From: Methanolinea sp.
GTDB taxonomy: Archaea; Halobacteriota; Methanomicrobia; Methanomicrobiales; Methanospirillaceae
Reading direction: 5' to 3'
DNA: 64,000 bases
Assembly: GCA_016699325.1 (NCBI GenBank)
Contig: CP064971.1
Location: 1,488,001-1,552,000 of the forward strand
Position numbers and translations under genes: made by a program. Shown here one piece after another: positions 17,507-27,541 of the stretch. Within the stretch, counting starts at the first letter, position 1; each line of letters opens with the position of its first letter. The notes beneath the pieces were generated by a model. The model worked only from the letters and a program-made list of their open reading frames with translations. It did not search any database and was not told where the DNA came from.

Positions 17507-19025
17507 AAACCTAACTTCGCCACTTTTCAGTACTTCCATCAAATTTAAACGACTTAACCCAATTCGCCAGAAGCAATTTACCAGTGATTTGGCGCCTCCA
17601 GGCTACCATATCTCTTGATAAAATCTCCAAGAATTGGGCGTATTTCTGGGGAGAAGTTGGAAATGATCTTGACAGGATACCCAAAAGAAGGGTATATGAT
17701 CGTAAGTGTCAAATTCGTGAGATAATTTTTGAGGACTTTCAGATTTTTCACGACGGGATCTTTACAGAAAAGTTGTGTCAAACTCACCAGGACTTTGGTG
17801 AGGAAAACGATCAACACGCACCCGATCACCGCGTGTTTGGACCAGTGCCGGATCGGCCGGGCTCGGCTCCTTCTTTGAGGTCCCGGATGAACTTCTCTGC
17901 ACGGTCACGATTCTTGTAGGCATTCAGGATGTTTTCGGGATCATCATCGATGGTTGATTCAAGCACGAAGAAACCTTCAAGACCGGTTACATAGGGGTTG
18001 GGGATATCGCCAATGATCTTCTGGAGATGACCACGGGCGATGATCCACCCTCAGGAGCGATATACTGGCCGAGATCTTTTCCGCGTTCAACCTTCTTTGT
18101 GAGAACCTTCCCCTTCTCCAGGTCTTTCTCAAGTTTCCTTGCTTTCTTCGTCAACTGGTCACAGGCCAGGTCGTCACAGAAAAATATGTACCGGACTTCT
18201 TCGCCATCCCGATATTTGACACATGAATAGACCCGGTTGCCAGAAACGAATGAAACCTGGCTTTCTTTCCTGGCATGGTAGATCGTTATCTCGTTCCGGT
18301 ATGGTCCTTTCTTCTTTGCTTTCAGGGTCAAATAATGGAACTTCAGATCGCGGATCCTTCGTTTGTTATCCTGGGTATTCCCTCCACAGTCAAACACCAG
18401 AAGACTGCCTTCAGGAAGAACGCTCGAGCATAACCGGATCAGCATCTGCATATGCTTTTTATCCTGAACATTTCCTTTCTGGATGGTCAGCATCGTCGGT
18501 ATGTTATTGAGGCCGACACTGATCCCAAATGCGATCTGGAGTTTCCCTGGCTGATTGTCCCGGGAATACCCTAACTCCCCCAGCGGACATTTTGTCCCCT
18601 CAAAGTAACTCGAACTGAAGTCCACGAACTGGGTTGGATCCACGAGGCTCTGCTGGGAGATCCAGCGTTGAAACTGGTCAAGAACAATCGACTTTCTTTC
18701 TCCCAGTCGTTCCAGAGTCCGATACAAACTCCGGTCTGAAATTGTATCTTCAAACCCCAGTGTCTTGAGAAGTTCGTCGGGGGTAAAGTCCAGAATCTTA
18801 TTGATCGATACCGATTGATTGAGTTTGTTGCTGATGAGAAGCTTTTACGGATGGTATGAATGACTTGCTTCGACCACCAACTCCGCCAAGAACTGATGCG
18901 AAAAAGTTGGTCTCCGAATCAATTTTATCGATTAATGCTATATTACCTAATGAGAAGGCTGTGTTTTTTTGCATGAAATTATATAAACACTACCTTCTCA
19001 TCCTTCTTCTGGCGAAGTCAGGTTT
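17507..19025 (-). mobile_element. Degenerate IS1634-like insertion sequence
   Basis: The transposase remnant at 17578-18898 is bracketed by an imperfect terminal inverted repeat. AAACCTAACTTCGCC at 17507-17521 matches the reverse complement of 19011-19025 in 14 of 15 positions. The implied element is 1519 bp. Target-site duplications are not clear. The transposase has two frameshifts and an in-frame stop, so the element cannot move on its own. Family assignment (IS1634, IS4 group) comes from transposase motifs. Confidence 0.7.
17578..18898 (-). pseudogene. IS1634-family transposase, broken by two frameshifts and a stop
   Basis: Pieces in three frames make one transposase. The first piece (about 18898-18015) has an in-frame TAA at about 18846 after FLAELVVEASHSYHP, then continues with LYRTLERLGERKS and the catalytic segment VDFSSSYFEGTKC. 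A second frame gives GLEGFFVLESTIDDDPENIL and NRDRAEKFIRDLKEG, with the late catalytic Glu. A third frame gives RPIRHWSKHAVIGCVLIVFL down to 17578. The second shift fits loss of one base in GCCGAGC-CCGGCC near 17855. It is certainly inactive. Confidence 0.8.
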
Positions 19026-19119
19026 TAAAACCCGGACGGTCGGATCCCCCGATATCCGGTTATTAACGGGATCTTCATTCTCATCGAAGGATGACATACC
19101 GGTGGATACCCCGGGGTTC

Positions 19120-22100
19120 TCATGAGCGTTCTTTCCTGGTATGTATCCCGGCCTGCTCCATGGCCGTCCGCCAGTTCCTGATCTCTTCGGAAGTGATGAC
19201 TTCGACCGCCCCGCCCTGAAGTCTCCCGCTCACCTCCCCCATCTCCTCTTCGAGGTCGCCTTCGATCTCCAGGTAGGCATCCCGTAACCCGGAAATCGCT
19301 TCTTCGTCTGGTTTCCATAAACCCCGCTCATTTGCTTCGAGCAGGCGTCTTCCCATCTCCTCCAGTGCCCAGATGTTATGCTCGCGGAAAAATTTCCTGT
19401 TCTTTTCGTCAAGGAAGAAGGTCCTGGCGATGTCGTCAAAGATCCAGTCATCGACCTCCCCGGTGGTGGCATCCCATCCGTAGACCCTCCCTGCCCGACG
19501 TGCGATCTCGCTTGCCCCGGTATACCCGTGGGCTTTCAGAGCATCGATCCACTGGGGGTTGAGCAGCTTGGTCCGCACTACCCGCCGTATCTCGTCGGCC
19601 AGTGTCCGGACTTCAGCACGGTTCACATTCCGGGTGTCGCCATAATAGGCCTCGACTTTCCGCCCCGAAACACTGCGGGCGGCAGCCGTCATCCCGCCAT
19701 GCGAGCCAAAGTAGCAGCAGCATCCCAGCAGGTCGTACTCGTCGGTTGCAGTCTTGTTGAAGGTGAGGTCTACTGTCCCGAGCTGCGCGATAAAGCCTGC
19801 CCGCGCTTCGTCCCCGAACTTTCCCCTGCCGTAAGCAAACCCGTTCCAGTAGATGAAGATATCCGCGAGGTCTTCTACCCCTTCCCATGCCGAAGCGTAG
19901 ACCGCGAGGTTCACCCCCATGCCATAGGTTCCCTTCGGTGCACCGAAGATGCGGGGATTCTCTCCCGGTCCGGTATGCTTCCGGATGAAGTTAATGGATT
20001 CGGGTTCATCCAGCGTTGCGACCATCGCCAGTGCATCATCAAGCAGCTCGATGCACTGGTAGAAGCAGTCCCGGAGAATCCCGCTGATCCGCACTGTCAC
20101 ATCGATACGGGGCCGCCCGAGCTCTTGGGGGGGAATGACCCGGAACGTTTTCAGCCGCCCGTGTTCCCATACCGGTTCGACGCCGATGAGGGCCAGGATC
20201 TGGGCAAATTGTTCCCCGTCGGCCCACATGATGTCCGAAGCCATCCAGATCAGCGCAATGTTCTCCGGGAACACCCCCTGCTCGGCCCTGTATTTCTCCA
20301 CGGTGAGTTCGGCCAGCCGGCGGCCCACGGTCCAGGCGGCAGGGGTGGGAACCGCCCGGGGATCGAGCGAATACAAGTTTCTCCCTGTGGGGAGAATTTC
20401 GGTCTTTCCCCGGGATATGAGGCCGGAAGGTCCCGGGGGAATATACCCCCCTGCCATGCCGTTTGCCAGGCTTCCGATCTCGTCTGAAGAGTCCATCCGT
20501 CCGGCCAGGTCCCGGACCAGTCCGGCAAACAACTCCAGCCCATCCGTATCCTTGTGGACGAGGCGGTCACCGAGTACCTGCCCGGCTGCATCCACCGGGT
20601 CCGTCCCGGAAAGGATTGTCCCGACGAGCTCTTCGCCAAAACAGTCGAGGACACGGAGGAGCGCGATTTCGGAGTCTGCAATCTTTTCATCAAGGCCCAT
20701 CAGCCCGGACAGGAGGGAATGCACGCGCCCGTCATGGTTGAGCGTAGTAGCGATGAACCGGGCTTGCCGCTCCCGTTCCGGGACAGACCCAAAGATATGC
20801 ATCCCTTCAGGTATCCGGGTCTGGGTGATACCGGAGAGGATGCGGTGGATTCCGTCAAGGATCCTATCGAAATCCATCCCGGCGCCGGCCAGCCCGACAT
20901 CCTGTTCCAGGTTGGCCTGCCGGACGAGGTCGATGATCTCATGCTCGAGAGCATGGGCCTTCGCGCGGTCCGAGTCGCGGAACTTGCGGTATTCGCTGAT
21001 CCGGTCTTCAAGTTCCCGGAGTGCCCCGTAGGTCCCGGTCGGGGCCATAACTGTCTGCATGTGGTCAACGATAACGGCTGACCCCCTCCTCTTCGCGATG
21101 GTTCCTTCCGAAGGGTTGTCTGAGTTGTAGAGATAGAGGAAGGGCAGTGATCCGATGATAGCATCCGGGATGCAGGCGCCGGACAGGGCGGCCGATTTTC
21201 CGGGGAGAAATTCCAGTGTACCGTGGGTCCCCACGTGAACGATCACGTCGGCGCCAAACACCCGTTCCAGGTAGCGGTACGCTGCGAGGTAGTGGTGTGG
21301 CGGGGGGAGGAACGGGTCGTGCAGGATCCGGCAGACCTGGCCATCGCAGCGTGAGCCGGCACACCCCCGCTTGGGCTGGGTGCAGATTACCGCATTACCG
21401 AGCGAAATCCCGCTCACCACGATCGATTCACCGTGAACCATGGCCGGGGGGACGTTGTCAAGTTCCTCACCGGGTGGAGCCCCCCAGGACGACACCATCT
21501 TTTCCTGGAGACCGGGATCGAGCTCGTCAAACCAGCGCTGGTAGGTGGGGCCATCCACGAAACCGAGCGCTCCCCCACGACGCACAATGTCCTCCACCGT
21601 CGTCCAGCGGAACTCGTTAATCGCCCTTCTCCCAAGGATCTCCTGGGCGAGCGCGTCTCCGCTCTCCGGGACCTCAACCTGGTATCCCCTGTCCCGGAAG
21701 TTCCGGAGGATCCGGACCACGCTCTCCAGGGAATCAAGGTGAGCCGCCGCCCCGACATTCGCCTCGACCGATGCGCAGGGCGAGCTGTTGAGGATGAAGG
21801 CCACTTTCTTCTCGTGGTCCGGGACCTTTCTCAATCTCACCCAGGCCATCACCCTGCGGCAGAGCGTAGTCACCCGCTCAGCGATGGGCCGGTGCCAGGC
21901 ATGGTCGGGTCCTTCAGGGCCTTCCTGCATGGCGCTTGCGACCGGGATCATCCCGACCATCCCGTACATCTCGGGCAGGACCACCGACCATCCGAGCTCC
22001 GCGCTCCCGATACCGTCACTGCTCTCCCACCACTCCTCCATGGTCCGGTAGTAGAGCACCAGGGGGTGGAAGACCGGGACGTTCAGTTCCCGGAACAATT

Positions 22101-22839
22101 CTTCAGGAGCTCCGGGATCGGGAGAGAGGGCAGATGACGGGAGGCAGACAAGAGCATCGATCCGTCCTGCAAAGAACTTCCGCATCACTTCGACCGCTGG
22201 CAGGGCTCCTGCCTCCTCGTCACCGGTCCCGGTGGTCATCACGGCGATCACGTTGGCATGCTGTTCGAACTCACGGATCAGGGCATCGATAGTATCCATG
22301 TCACCGTTCGCCCAGTAAATCCGGTAGAACAGGATGCCCACGGTATCGGGGTGTGAGGGGCCGCGCCATCGCAGGTAATCTTCGGTTGAGGAAAAAAAAT
22401 CCGGGGCGTCGGGGTGGTAGATGCCCTCCCAGCGACCGGCCACCGGCAACTCGAAGGTGACATTCTCTCCCAGGATGCGGCCACGGAGGTAGGCAACCAG
22501 GTTCTCCATGTTTGCAGGCCCTCCGTAGCTAAAGTAGGCATTCACCGTGGCGGTGACCTGGAGGGGAACCGTGGAGAGTTCCCAGAAGACCTGGTCGTGG
22601 CCGAAGGATATGACCGGCACCACCTTTTCCAGGTGCGGGATGATGCTATCCCAGAAGGCATCGGGGGTCGGGTGGAGGAGGATTACGTCTGCTCCGCTAA
22701 GGCTCCTGATCGCCCGGTCCAGTGTCTCCGGGTCCTTGAGACGGTAGGTCGCCCATCCGGTCAGGGAGATGCCGGTCCTCTCTGCCGCGGTGGTGAGCAT
22801 GGGAAGTTCACTTCCCCAGACGATTGCCGTTACCCTCAC
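19120..22839 (-). CDS. cobN: CobN / BchH-type large chelatase subunit
   Basis: At 1239 residues it is full length for a CobN-type subunit. Recognisable CobN/BchH segments are AFILNSSPCASVEANVGAAA (about 370-389), DVIVHVGTHGTLEFLPGK (about 550), YNSDNPSEGTIAKRRG (about 590) and a C-terminal CCCYFGSHGGMTAAARSVSG (about 1050). The subunit binds the tetrapyrrole ring and inserts a divalent metal, with ATP supplied by a ChlI/ChlD partner; the ChlI-ChlD fusion at 28405 is the obvious one. Its ATG overlaps the stop of the upstream ABC ATPase by four bases. Metal (Co, Mg or Ni) and ring cannot be told from sequence. Confidence 0.9.
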   Translation of the reverse strand: MRVTAIVWGSELPMLTTAAERTGISLTGWATYRLKDPETLDRAIRSLSGADVILLHPTPDAFWDSIIPHLEKVVPVISFGHDQVFWELSTVPLQVTATVNAYFSYGGPANMENLVAYLRGRILGENVTFELPVAGRWEGIYHPDAPDFFSSTEDYLRWRGPSHPDTVGILFYRIYWANGDMDTIDALIREFEQHANVIAVMTTGTGDEEAGALPAVEVMRKFFAGRIDALVCLPSSALSPDPGAPEELFRELNVPVFHPLVLYYRTMEEWWESSDGIGSAELGWSVVLPEMYGMVGMIPVASAMQEGPEGPDHAWHRPIAERVTTLCRRVMAWVRLRKVPDHEKKVAFILNSSPCASVEANVGAAAHLDSLESVVRILRNFRDRGYQVEVPESGDALAQEILGRRAINEFRWTTVEDIVRRGGALGFVDGPTYQRWFDELDPGLQEKMVSSWGAPPGEELDNVPPAMVHGESIVVSGISLGNAVICTQPKRGCAGSRCDGQVCRILHDPFLPPPHHYLAAYRYLERVFGADVIVHVGTHGTLEFLPGKSAALSGACIPDAIIGSLPFLYLYNSDNPSEGTIAKRRGSAVIVDHMQTVMAPTGTYGALRELEDRISEYRKFRDSDRAKAHALEHEIIDLVRQANLEQDVGLAGAGMDFDRILDGIHRILSGITQTRIPEGMHIFGSVPERERQARFIATTLNHDGRVHSLLSGLMGLDEKIADSEIALLRVLDCFGEELVGTILSGTDPVDAAGQVLGDRLVHKDTDGLELFAGLVRDLAGRMDSSDEIGSLANGMAGGYIPPGPSGLISRGKTEILPTGRNLYSLDPRAVPTPAAWTVGRRLAELTVEKYRAEQGVFPENIALIWMASDIMWADGEQFAQILALIGVEPVWEHGRLKTFRVIPPQELGRPRIDVTVRISGILRDCFYQCIELLDDALAMVATLDEPESINFIRKHTGPGENPRIFGAPKGTYGMGVNLAVYASAWEGVEDLADIFIYWNGFAYGRGKFGDEARAGFIAQLGTVDLTFNKTATDEYDLLGCCCYFGSHGGMTAAARSVSGRKVEAYYGDTRNVNRAEVRTLADEIRRVVRTKLLNPQWIDALKAHGYTGASEIARRAGRVYGWDATTGEVDDWIFDDIARTFFLDEKNRKFFREHNIWALEEMGRRLLEANERGLWKPDEEAISGLRDAYLEIEGDLEEEMGEVSGRLQGGAVEVITSEEIRNWRTAMEQAGIHTRKERS

Positions 22840-23615
22840 TGCTGTCTTACCCCGACAGGTTCCACCGGAAGGATGTAGGGGAGTCCTCCCTCGTTTTTCA
22901 CGATTGCCGTGACCCCATAGACCTGCTCGATGAGGGCAGGGTTGAGGAGCGATGCCGGCGAGCCGACAGCCACCACCCTCCCCTGGTGGAGCACGATGAT
23001 GGTATCGCAGAACCGTGCTGCAAGATTGAGGTCGTGGATGGCCATGAGCGCCCCGATGTTCCGCTCCCTAGTGATGTTCCGGATCATCGACATTACCTCG
23101 AGCTGGTGTCGGACGTCCAGCGCACTGGTCGGTTCATCGAGGAGCAGGAGCGAGGGATCCTGGACCAGGGCCCGGGCGATCATCACCTTCTGTCGTTCCC
23201 CTCCGCTGACCTGGGTCAGCTTCCGGAAGGCGAGGTGCCCAATGTCCAGGCGGGTGAGCATCGCGGTTACCAGGGAGAGGTCGGTATCCGAAACGCTCCA
23301 CCGGACATAGGGCCTTCTCCCCATCAGGACCACCTCGAGCACGGTCATGGCCATGCCTATCGAGAGGGCCTGGGGCACGTAGGCCACAGTCCGCGCCAGT
23401 TCTTCGCTGGAGTAGCGGGACAGGGTTTTTTCCCGGATTGTCACCTCACCGGAAGCGATGAGGATCCGGTCCAGGCACTTGATGAGCGTGGTCTTGCCAC
23501 AGCCGTTCGGGCCGACCACCCCCAGCACCTCCCCATCACCAAGCGCGAAGGAGACACCAGAGAGCACCACTCGTTCATTGTAAGAGAACGAGAGGTTGCG
23601 GACCTCCGCGATCAC
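22836..23615 (-). CDS. ABC transporter ATPase, BtuD/FecE type
   Basis: The 259-residue ATPase has Walker A GPNGCGKTT (35-43), signature VSGGERQK (about 136), Walker B LLLLDEPTSALD (about 156) and the switch His in MAIHDLNLAARFCD. It matches the subfamily that powers FecCD-type permeases for siderophores, haem and corrinoids. Coding regions overlap by four bases on both sides (permease upstream, cobN downstream), showing tight translational coupling. Confidence 0.9.
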   Translation of the reverse strand: MIAEVRNLSFSYNERVVLSGVSFALGDGEVLGVVGPNGCGKTTLIKCLDRILIASGEVTIREKTLSRYSSEELARTVAYVPQALSIGMAMTVLEVVLMGRRPYVRWSVSDTDLSLVTAMLTRLDIGHLAFRKLTQVSGGERQKVMIARALVQDPSLLLLDEPTSALDVRHQLEVMSMIRNITRERNIGALMAIHDLNLAARFCDTIIVLHQGRVVAVGSPASLLNPALIEQVYGVTAIVKNEGGLPYILPVEPVGVRQQ

Positions 23616-24703
23616 CAGTACTCCTCCTTCCGGCGCAGGAACAGGTAGAGGAAGAACGGGATGCCGATGAATGAAGTCATGATCCCGACCGGGATGATGG
23701 CCGGTGCGAGGATGGTCCGGGCCAGGCTGTCGGCTAGCAACAGTATAAGGGCGCCGATCATTCCCGATGCCACCAGCAGGTAGCGGTGGTCACCGCCAAG
23801 TGCAAGGCGGGTGATGTGGGGTGCGACCAGCCCGATGAAGCCGATGGTCCCGGTAAAGCAGATGATCGATGCGGTGATGAGCGAAGCGATGAACATGTGG
23901 ACTGTCCGCGCCCGATCCACCCGGACGCCGAGGCTCTGCGCCACCTGGTCGCCCATGGCCAGGACGTTGAAATCCCATGCCCTCAGGATCACGTAGGGAA
24001 CGCAGGCCCCAAGCACAACGGCCACGATCCCGCATTTCAGCCATGAGGTCCGCTGGAGGCTCCCGAACATCCAGAAGACCACGGCCTGGAGTTGTTCTGT
24101 GCTCCCGGTGTACTGCAGGAACGAGGTGACAGCGCCGAAGAAGTACATCAGGATTATCCCGGCAAGAACCATGCTCTCCGCGGACATGCCCCGGTAGCGG
24201 GAGAGGCCGTAGATGGCAGCCGCTGCAAGGAGGCTGGCAAGGAATGCGCAGATCACGATGACCAGGTCTCCTTTGAGGTAGGTGGGGATGAACATGATGG
24301 CCAGGGCTGCCCCGAAGCTTGCCGCCGAGGCGATCCCGAGAGTGAACGGGCTTGCGAGCGGGTTGCGGAGTACCCCCTGCATCATGGCCCCGGCGATGGC
24401 CAGGCCGAACCCGGCCAGAACGGCAAAGATCACCCGGTGGAGGCGGAGGTCCCAGATGATGGTGGCATGGAGCTGGTCGACTTCCACCGATCCGGGAAAG
24501 AAACGGGAGAGAATGGCAAGGTAGACCTCGGATACGGTGAGGCCTGCCGAACCGAGGGTCACGGCCACGGCTGTGAGAAGGATTATGCCGGCTGCGAGTG
24601 CAACGAGCGCGAGCGCCCGTTTGTTGAGCGTCTTCTGGTAGATACCGGCAATCCTCTCACCTTCCCCCTGGGCAATCCCCTGGTCTTCAAGTTCCGCTGT
24701 CAT
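23612..24703 (-). CDS. FecCD/BtuC-family ABC permease
   Basis: From the ATG at 24703 the protein has 363 residues and about nine or ten membrane helices. It contains the family pattern RLHRVIFAVLAGFGLAIAGA, then MQGVLRNPLASPFTLGIASA, and the C-terminal GFIGLVAPHITRL, the ATPase coupling region. It imports iron-siderophore or corrinoid complexes. The frame is open upstream to 24955 but only as a shadow of the binding-protein gene; ATGA overlap with that gene at 24700-24703 fixes the start. Confidence 0.9.
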   Translation of the reverse strand: MTAELEDQGIAQGEGERIAGIYQKTLNKRALALVALAAGIILLTAVAVTLGSAGLTVSEVYLAILSRFFPGSVEVDQLHATIIWDLRLHRVIFAVLAGFGLAIAGAMMQGVLRNPLASPFTLGIASAASFGAALAIMFIPTYLKGDLVIVICAFLASLLAAAAIYGLSRYRGMSAESMVLAGIILMYFFGAVTSFLQYTGSTEQLQAVVFWMFGSLQRTSWLKCGIVAVVLGACVPYVILRAWDFNVLAMGDQVAQSLGVRVDRARTVHMFIASLITASIICFTGTIGFIGLVAPHITRLALGGDHRYLLVASGMIGALILLLADSLARTILAPAIIPVGIMTSFIGIPFFLYLFLRRKEEYW

Positions 24704-25932
24704 GGAAGCGGGTACACGAAGAGAGCCGGGTCCGCGAGGGATGATTCCAGGCCCTGGAACCGGGTGAGGTAGGTGCTGTGCAGTGCCGGGGGGTCGAGAC
24801 TGCCGAAAAGTCCGGGATGGAACCACCGGGCAAGGTAGGCTTCCCCGATGATATACTGGGGCCCACCTACCAGTGCGTTGTGGATGAGGTAGACCCGGTC
24901 CTGCTGCACGGCCGGGATGGCATTCCACCCTGGACGGGTGATGAGACCCTGCCACGTGGGAGCGAATGCCGATGCATTGGTCCCGGAATACCCCCCGAAC
25001 GTGTAATCGCCGGTTCCTACCAGTTTCACGACAATGTCGGGCTTGCGTTCAATGACAGCCTCAGGGTCAATTACCGGGTACTCTACCGCGCTGTCGGCAA
25101 AGATGTTCTCACCTCCGGCCAGCACGATCTTGTCATGGTACCCGGAGCCGGGTCCGGCGCTCTTGTAGTCGGTCCAGGTCTCGAAGTAGACCGCGGGACG
25201 TGGGGATGCGGCAGGAGAGGCCAGACCTCCGGAGAGCGTTGTAAGAATCGAAGTGTAGAAGCCTGCAAGCTCTTCTCCCTCTTCCTGCCGGTCAAAGATC
25301 TCTCCGAGGATCTCCACATCCTCGAGGTAGGTTGCCGGGTGGTAGCAGTCCACCCGGAAGACCGTAATTGCCGGGTTGGCAGAGGTGATGCGTTGCTCGA
25401 TCTCATCGCATTCGGTAATGCTGACCGTGGCATAGAGGAAGACAGCATCGGGGCGGGCCGCGAGGATCCGCTCGTAATCCGGGGCCCAGATTGACCCGAC
25501 AGAGGGAAAATTCCGGAACTCGGGGTAGAATTCAGGTTTCTGGGCGATGTATTTGTCCACGGCGACCACCATTTCCGGGGACACTCCGAGCGATCGGAGG
25601 GTCTCTAGGGTCTCGCTGTTCATCACCACGATGCGGTGGAGCGGCCGGGTGAGGGTGCGGGTCACCTTGGAAGAATCGGTTACCTGTTTCGGCTTTCCGC
25701 CCCACATGGTAAAGACGTATGCCGCATCGATGAGCTCGCCTTCCGGGAGCGCTCCGCTGCAGGAACCACCTGCCCGACAGTCAAGGAAGGTGAGCATGGC
25801 CGAGGCCAGTTCCTGCCGGGTGAGGGAAAGGTCCGCGTCGCTGTCGGCAGGCAGGGCTCCTGCTGCAGGCCCGACAACGAGGGCGATGACCAGAAGCGCG
25901 TACCCCCAGTACCGGCCAGTCATCGGTCCCAC
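24700..25932 (-). CDS. Fe-siderophore/corrinoid ABC substrate-binding protein with EF-hand-like N-terminal segment
   Basis: A signal peptide at about residues 5-25 is followed by DSDADLSLTRQELASAM, which looks like an EF-hand or dockerin loop. Two Cys residues follow in CRAGGSC. The BtuF/FepB class III binding fold then runs from about 90: RIVVMNSETLETLRSLGV, then VGSIWAPDYERILAARPD, and later GGENIFAD, EAVIERKPDIVV and DRVYLI. It captures a metal chelate outside the membrane. No lipobox is seen; anchoring may come from elsewhere. It overlaps the upstream gene by 13 bases and the permease by four. Confidence 0.85.
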   Translation of the reverse strand: MGPMTGRYWGYALLVIALVVGPAAGALPADSDADLSLTRQELASAMLTFLDCRAGGSCSGALPEGELIDAAYVFTMWGGKPKQVTDSSKVTRTLTRPLHRIVVMNSETLETLRSLGVSPEMVVAVDKYIAQKPEFYPEFRNFPSVGSIWAPDYERILAARPDAVFLYATVSITECDEIEQRITSANPAITVFRVDCYHPATYLEDVEILGEIFDRQEEGEELAGFYTSILTTLSGGLASPAASPRPAVYFETWTDYKSAGPGSGYHDKIVLAGGENIFADSAVEYPVIDPEAVIERKPDIVVKLVGTGDYTFGGYSGTNASAFAPTWQGLITRPGWNAIPAVQQDRVYLIHNALVGGPQYIIGEAYLARWFHPGLFGSLDPPALHSTYLTRFQGLESSLADPALFVYPLP

Positions 25933-26414
25933 CTTCCAGGGCAGGACAGGAGTATCAGCATGGCAAGAGCTCCCAGCACAGCCACACCCGTGAAGCCGGG
26001 CGCCACTGTCGCCGGAGGTGAGGGTGTGGTGGGCCGTCCTCCAGGCAGGGACTGCCCTTCGGCGGGGATGGTTCCCCGGGAACCGTCCAAGAAATCGATC
26101 CAGGTCCCGGACACCGGGAGCGGACCGGCTCCCTGGATGGTATATGACAGTTCCCGTTCACCGATCACTGCGAGGTGGAGGGCACCATCGGAGAAGCGGT
26201 ACTGCTCAGGGGGAAGAGAGCAGCCGGCCAGTGTAGTGCCGGCAGGCAGGGTCTCGGTGATCCCGGTGACGGAACGTTCCGAGATGACCAGGGTGACAAC
26301 AGTGGTGTTGTTCTCCGTCATCACAGTACGGGTGATGTCCGCCCCGCTTGCCTGGGCGGTGACGAGGATGAGAAGAACGAGAGCCGTGGCCGGGATTCCG
26401 GTTCGCATATGCAT
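25920..26414 (-). CDS. Exported, C-terminally anchored protein of the corrinoid/CobN operon
   Basis: No family is recognised. The 164-residue protein has an N-terminal signal peptide (RTGIPATALVLLILVTAQ), a beta-rich extracellular domain with TVVTLVISERSVTGITETLP, a Pro/Thr/Ser linker (about 120-140), and a C-terminal helix TGVAVLGALAMLILLS followed by RWDR. It may expose a binding domain on the surface near the transporter and pass ligand to the binding protein. It is first in the operon. The start is either the ATG at 26414 or the one at 26408. No ribosome binding site is present, which fits a leaderless transcript from the TATA-like box just upstream. Confidence 0.65.
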   Translation of the reverse strand: MHMRTGIPATALVLLILVTAQASGADITRTVMTENNTTVVTLVISERSVTGITETLPAGTTLAGCSLPPEQYRFSDGALHLAVIGERELSYTIQGAGPLPVSGTWIDFLDGSRGTIPAEGQSLPGGRPTTPSPPATVAPGFTGVAVLGALAMLILLSCPGRWDR

Positions 26415-26433
26415 ATTTGAATTTCGTAGCACA

Positions 26434-26444
26434 TATCATAAAAA
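26434..26444 (-). promoter_or_regulatory. TATA-like box of the exported protein-ABC-cobN operon
   Basis: On the minus strand TTTTTATGATA ends about 20-26 bases before the first start codons at 26414/26408. This is the usual distance from TATA box to transcription start in archaea, so the mRNA may begin at or near the start codon. Confidence 0.5.
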
Positions 26445-26578
26445 TTGTCTTATTTATTAACGTCCCAGTTGTTATGTTATGAAAAAGTTGGATGACCACC
26501 CAGATCCCCGCCAGGTTCATGAGGGTCTTTTCCACTCACTCAACATATATTACCACACTCGTCTAAAGGGGAAACCAG

Positions 26579-27541
26579 GTGAAGGCTGATACCGCGATCG
26601 AGGCCTGTGACCTGACCCGGCTCTACGGGGATCTCTATGCCGTTGACGGGCTCACGCTCTCAGTTGGAAACGAGATCTTCGGGCTTCTCGGGCCGAATGG
26701 ATCGGGAAAGACAACAACGGTCCTTATGCTGACCACGCTGCTTCGGCCCACCAGCGGATCGGCAACGGTCTGCGGCCATGATGTGGTGGAAGAGGCGCGC
26801 GAGGTCAGGGAGCACATCAGCTACGTGCCGCAGGACATGGCGGTGGACATCAAGCTGACCGGCAGGGAGAACGTGGCTCTCTTTGCCAAGCTCTACGGCG
26901 TAAATCACCGGGATGACAGGATCGATGAAGTCCTGGCTATCATGGAACTCGACGCGCGGGCGGATGACCTGGTCCGCACCTATTCGGGTGGGATGCGGCG
27001 GCGCCTGGAGCTTGCCCAGGCCCTGGTACATGAGCCGCAAGTCCTCTTCCTCGATGAACCGACAATCGGGCTTGATGTCGCCGCCCGGAGGAAGATCTGG
27101 GAGCATATCCGCGCCCTGAAGGGGCGGGGAATGACCATCTTCGTCACCACCCACTACATGGACGAGGCCGATATTTCCTGCGACCGGGTAGCGATCCTCG
27201 AGCACGGCCGGCTGGTGGCGGTCGACACGCCGGCCCGGCTGAAGAACCACGAGGCGGCTGACATCATCACCGTCCGCATCGCCGGCGCATGGGACGGGAC
27301 CGTCCCGGAAGGGGTCCGGTTCCTCGGGGAAGAAGAAGATGAACTGGTCTTTTCCGCGCAGGATGGAAGCACGGTGGCGCCGGTTATGGTCCGGCACTTC
27401 GAACGACAGGGGGCATCGGTGCGGGCTATTTCTGTGAGGACTCCTACGCTCGATGATATCTTTCTCACCCTGGTGAAGAGCAGGGACGAGGCCGGTGGTT
27501 TCGATGACCGCCGGTTCAGGACCATGCTCCGGAGGCGCTGA
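26579..27541 (+). CDS. ABC-2 type transporter ATPase (DrrA/CcmA-like)
   Basis: The 320-residue ATPase has Walker A GPNGSGKTT (38-46), signature YSGGMRRRLELAQALVHEP (about 140), Walker B VLFLDEPTIGLD and a His-containing VTTHYMDEAD. The C-terminal extension with a LDDIFLTLVK ending is typical of DrrA-type export ATPases. It starts with GTG at 26579, shown by the AAGGGG element and by the lack of a suitable ATG. A TATA-like ACATATATTA lies about 30 bases before it. It is coupled to the permease by a one-base overlap. Confidence 0.88.
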   Translation: MKADTAIEACDLTRLYGDLYAVDGLTLSVGNEIFGLLGPNGSGKTTTVLMLTTLLRPTSGSATVCGHDVVEEAREVREHISYVPQDMAVDIKLTGRENVALFAKLYGVNHRDDRIDEVLAIMELDARADDLVRTYSGGMRRRLELAQALVHEPQVLFLDEPTIGLDVAARRKIWEHIRALKGRGMTIFVTTHYMDEADISCDRVAILEHGRLVAVDTPARLKNHEAADIITVRIAGAWDGTVPEGVRFLGEEEDELVFSAQDGSTVAPVMVRHFERQGASVRAISVRTPTLDDIFLTLVKSRDEAGGFDDRRFRTMLRRR

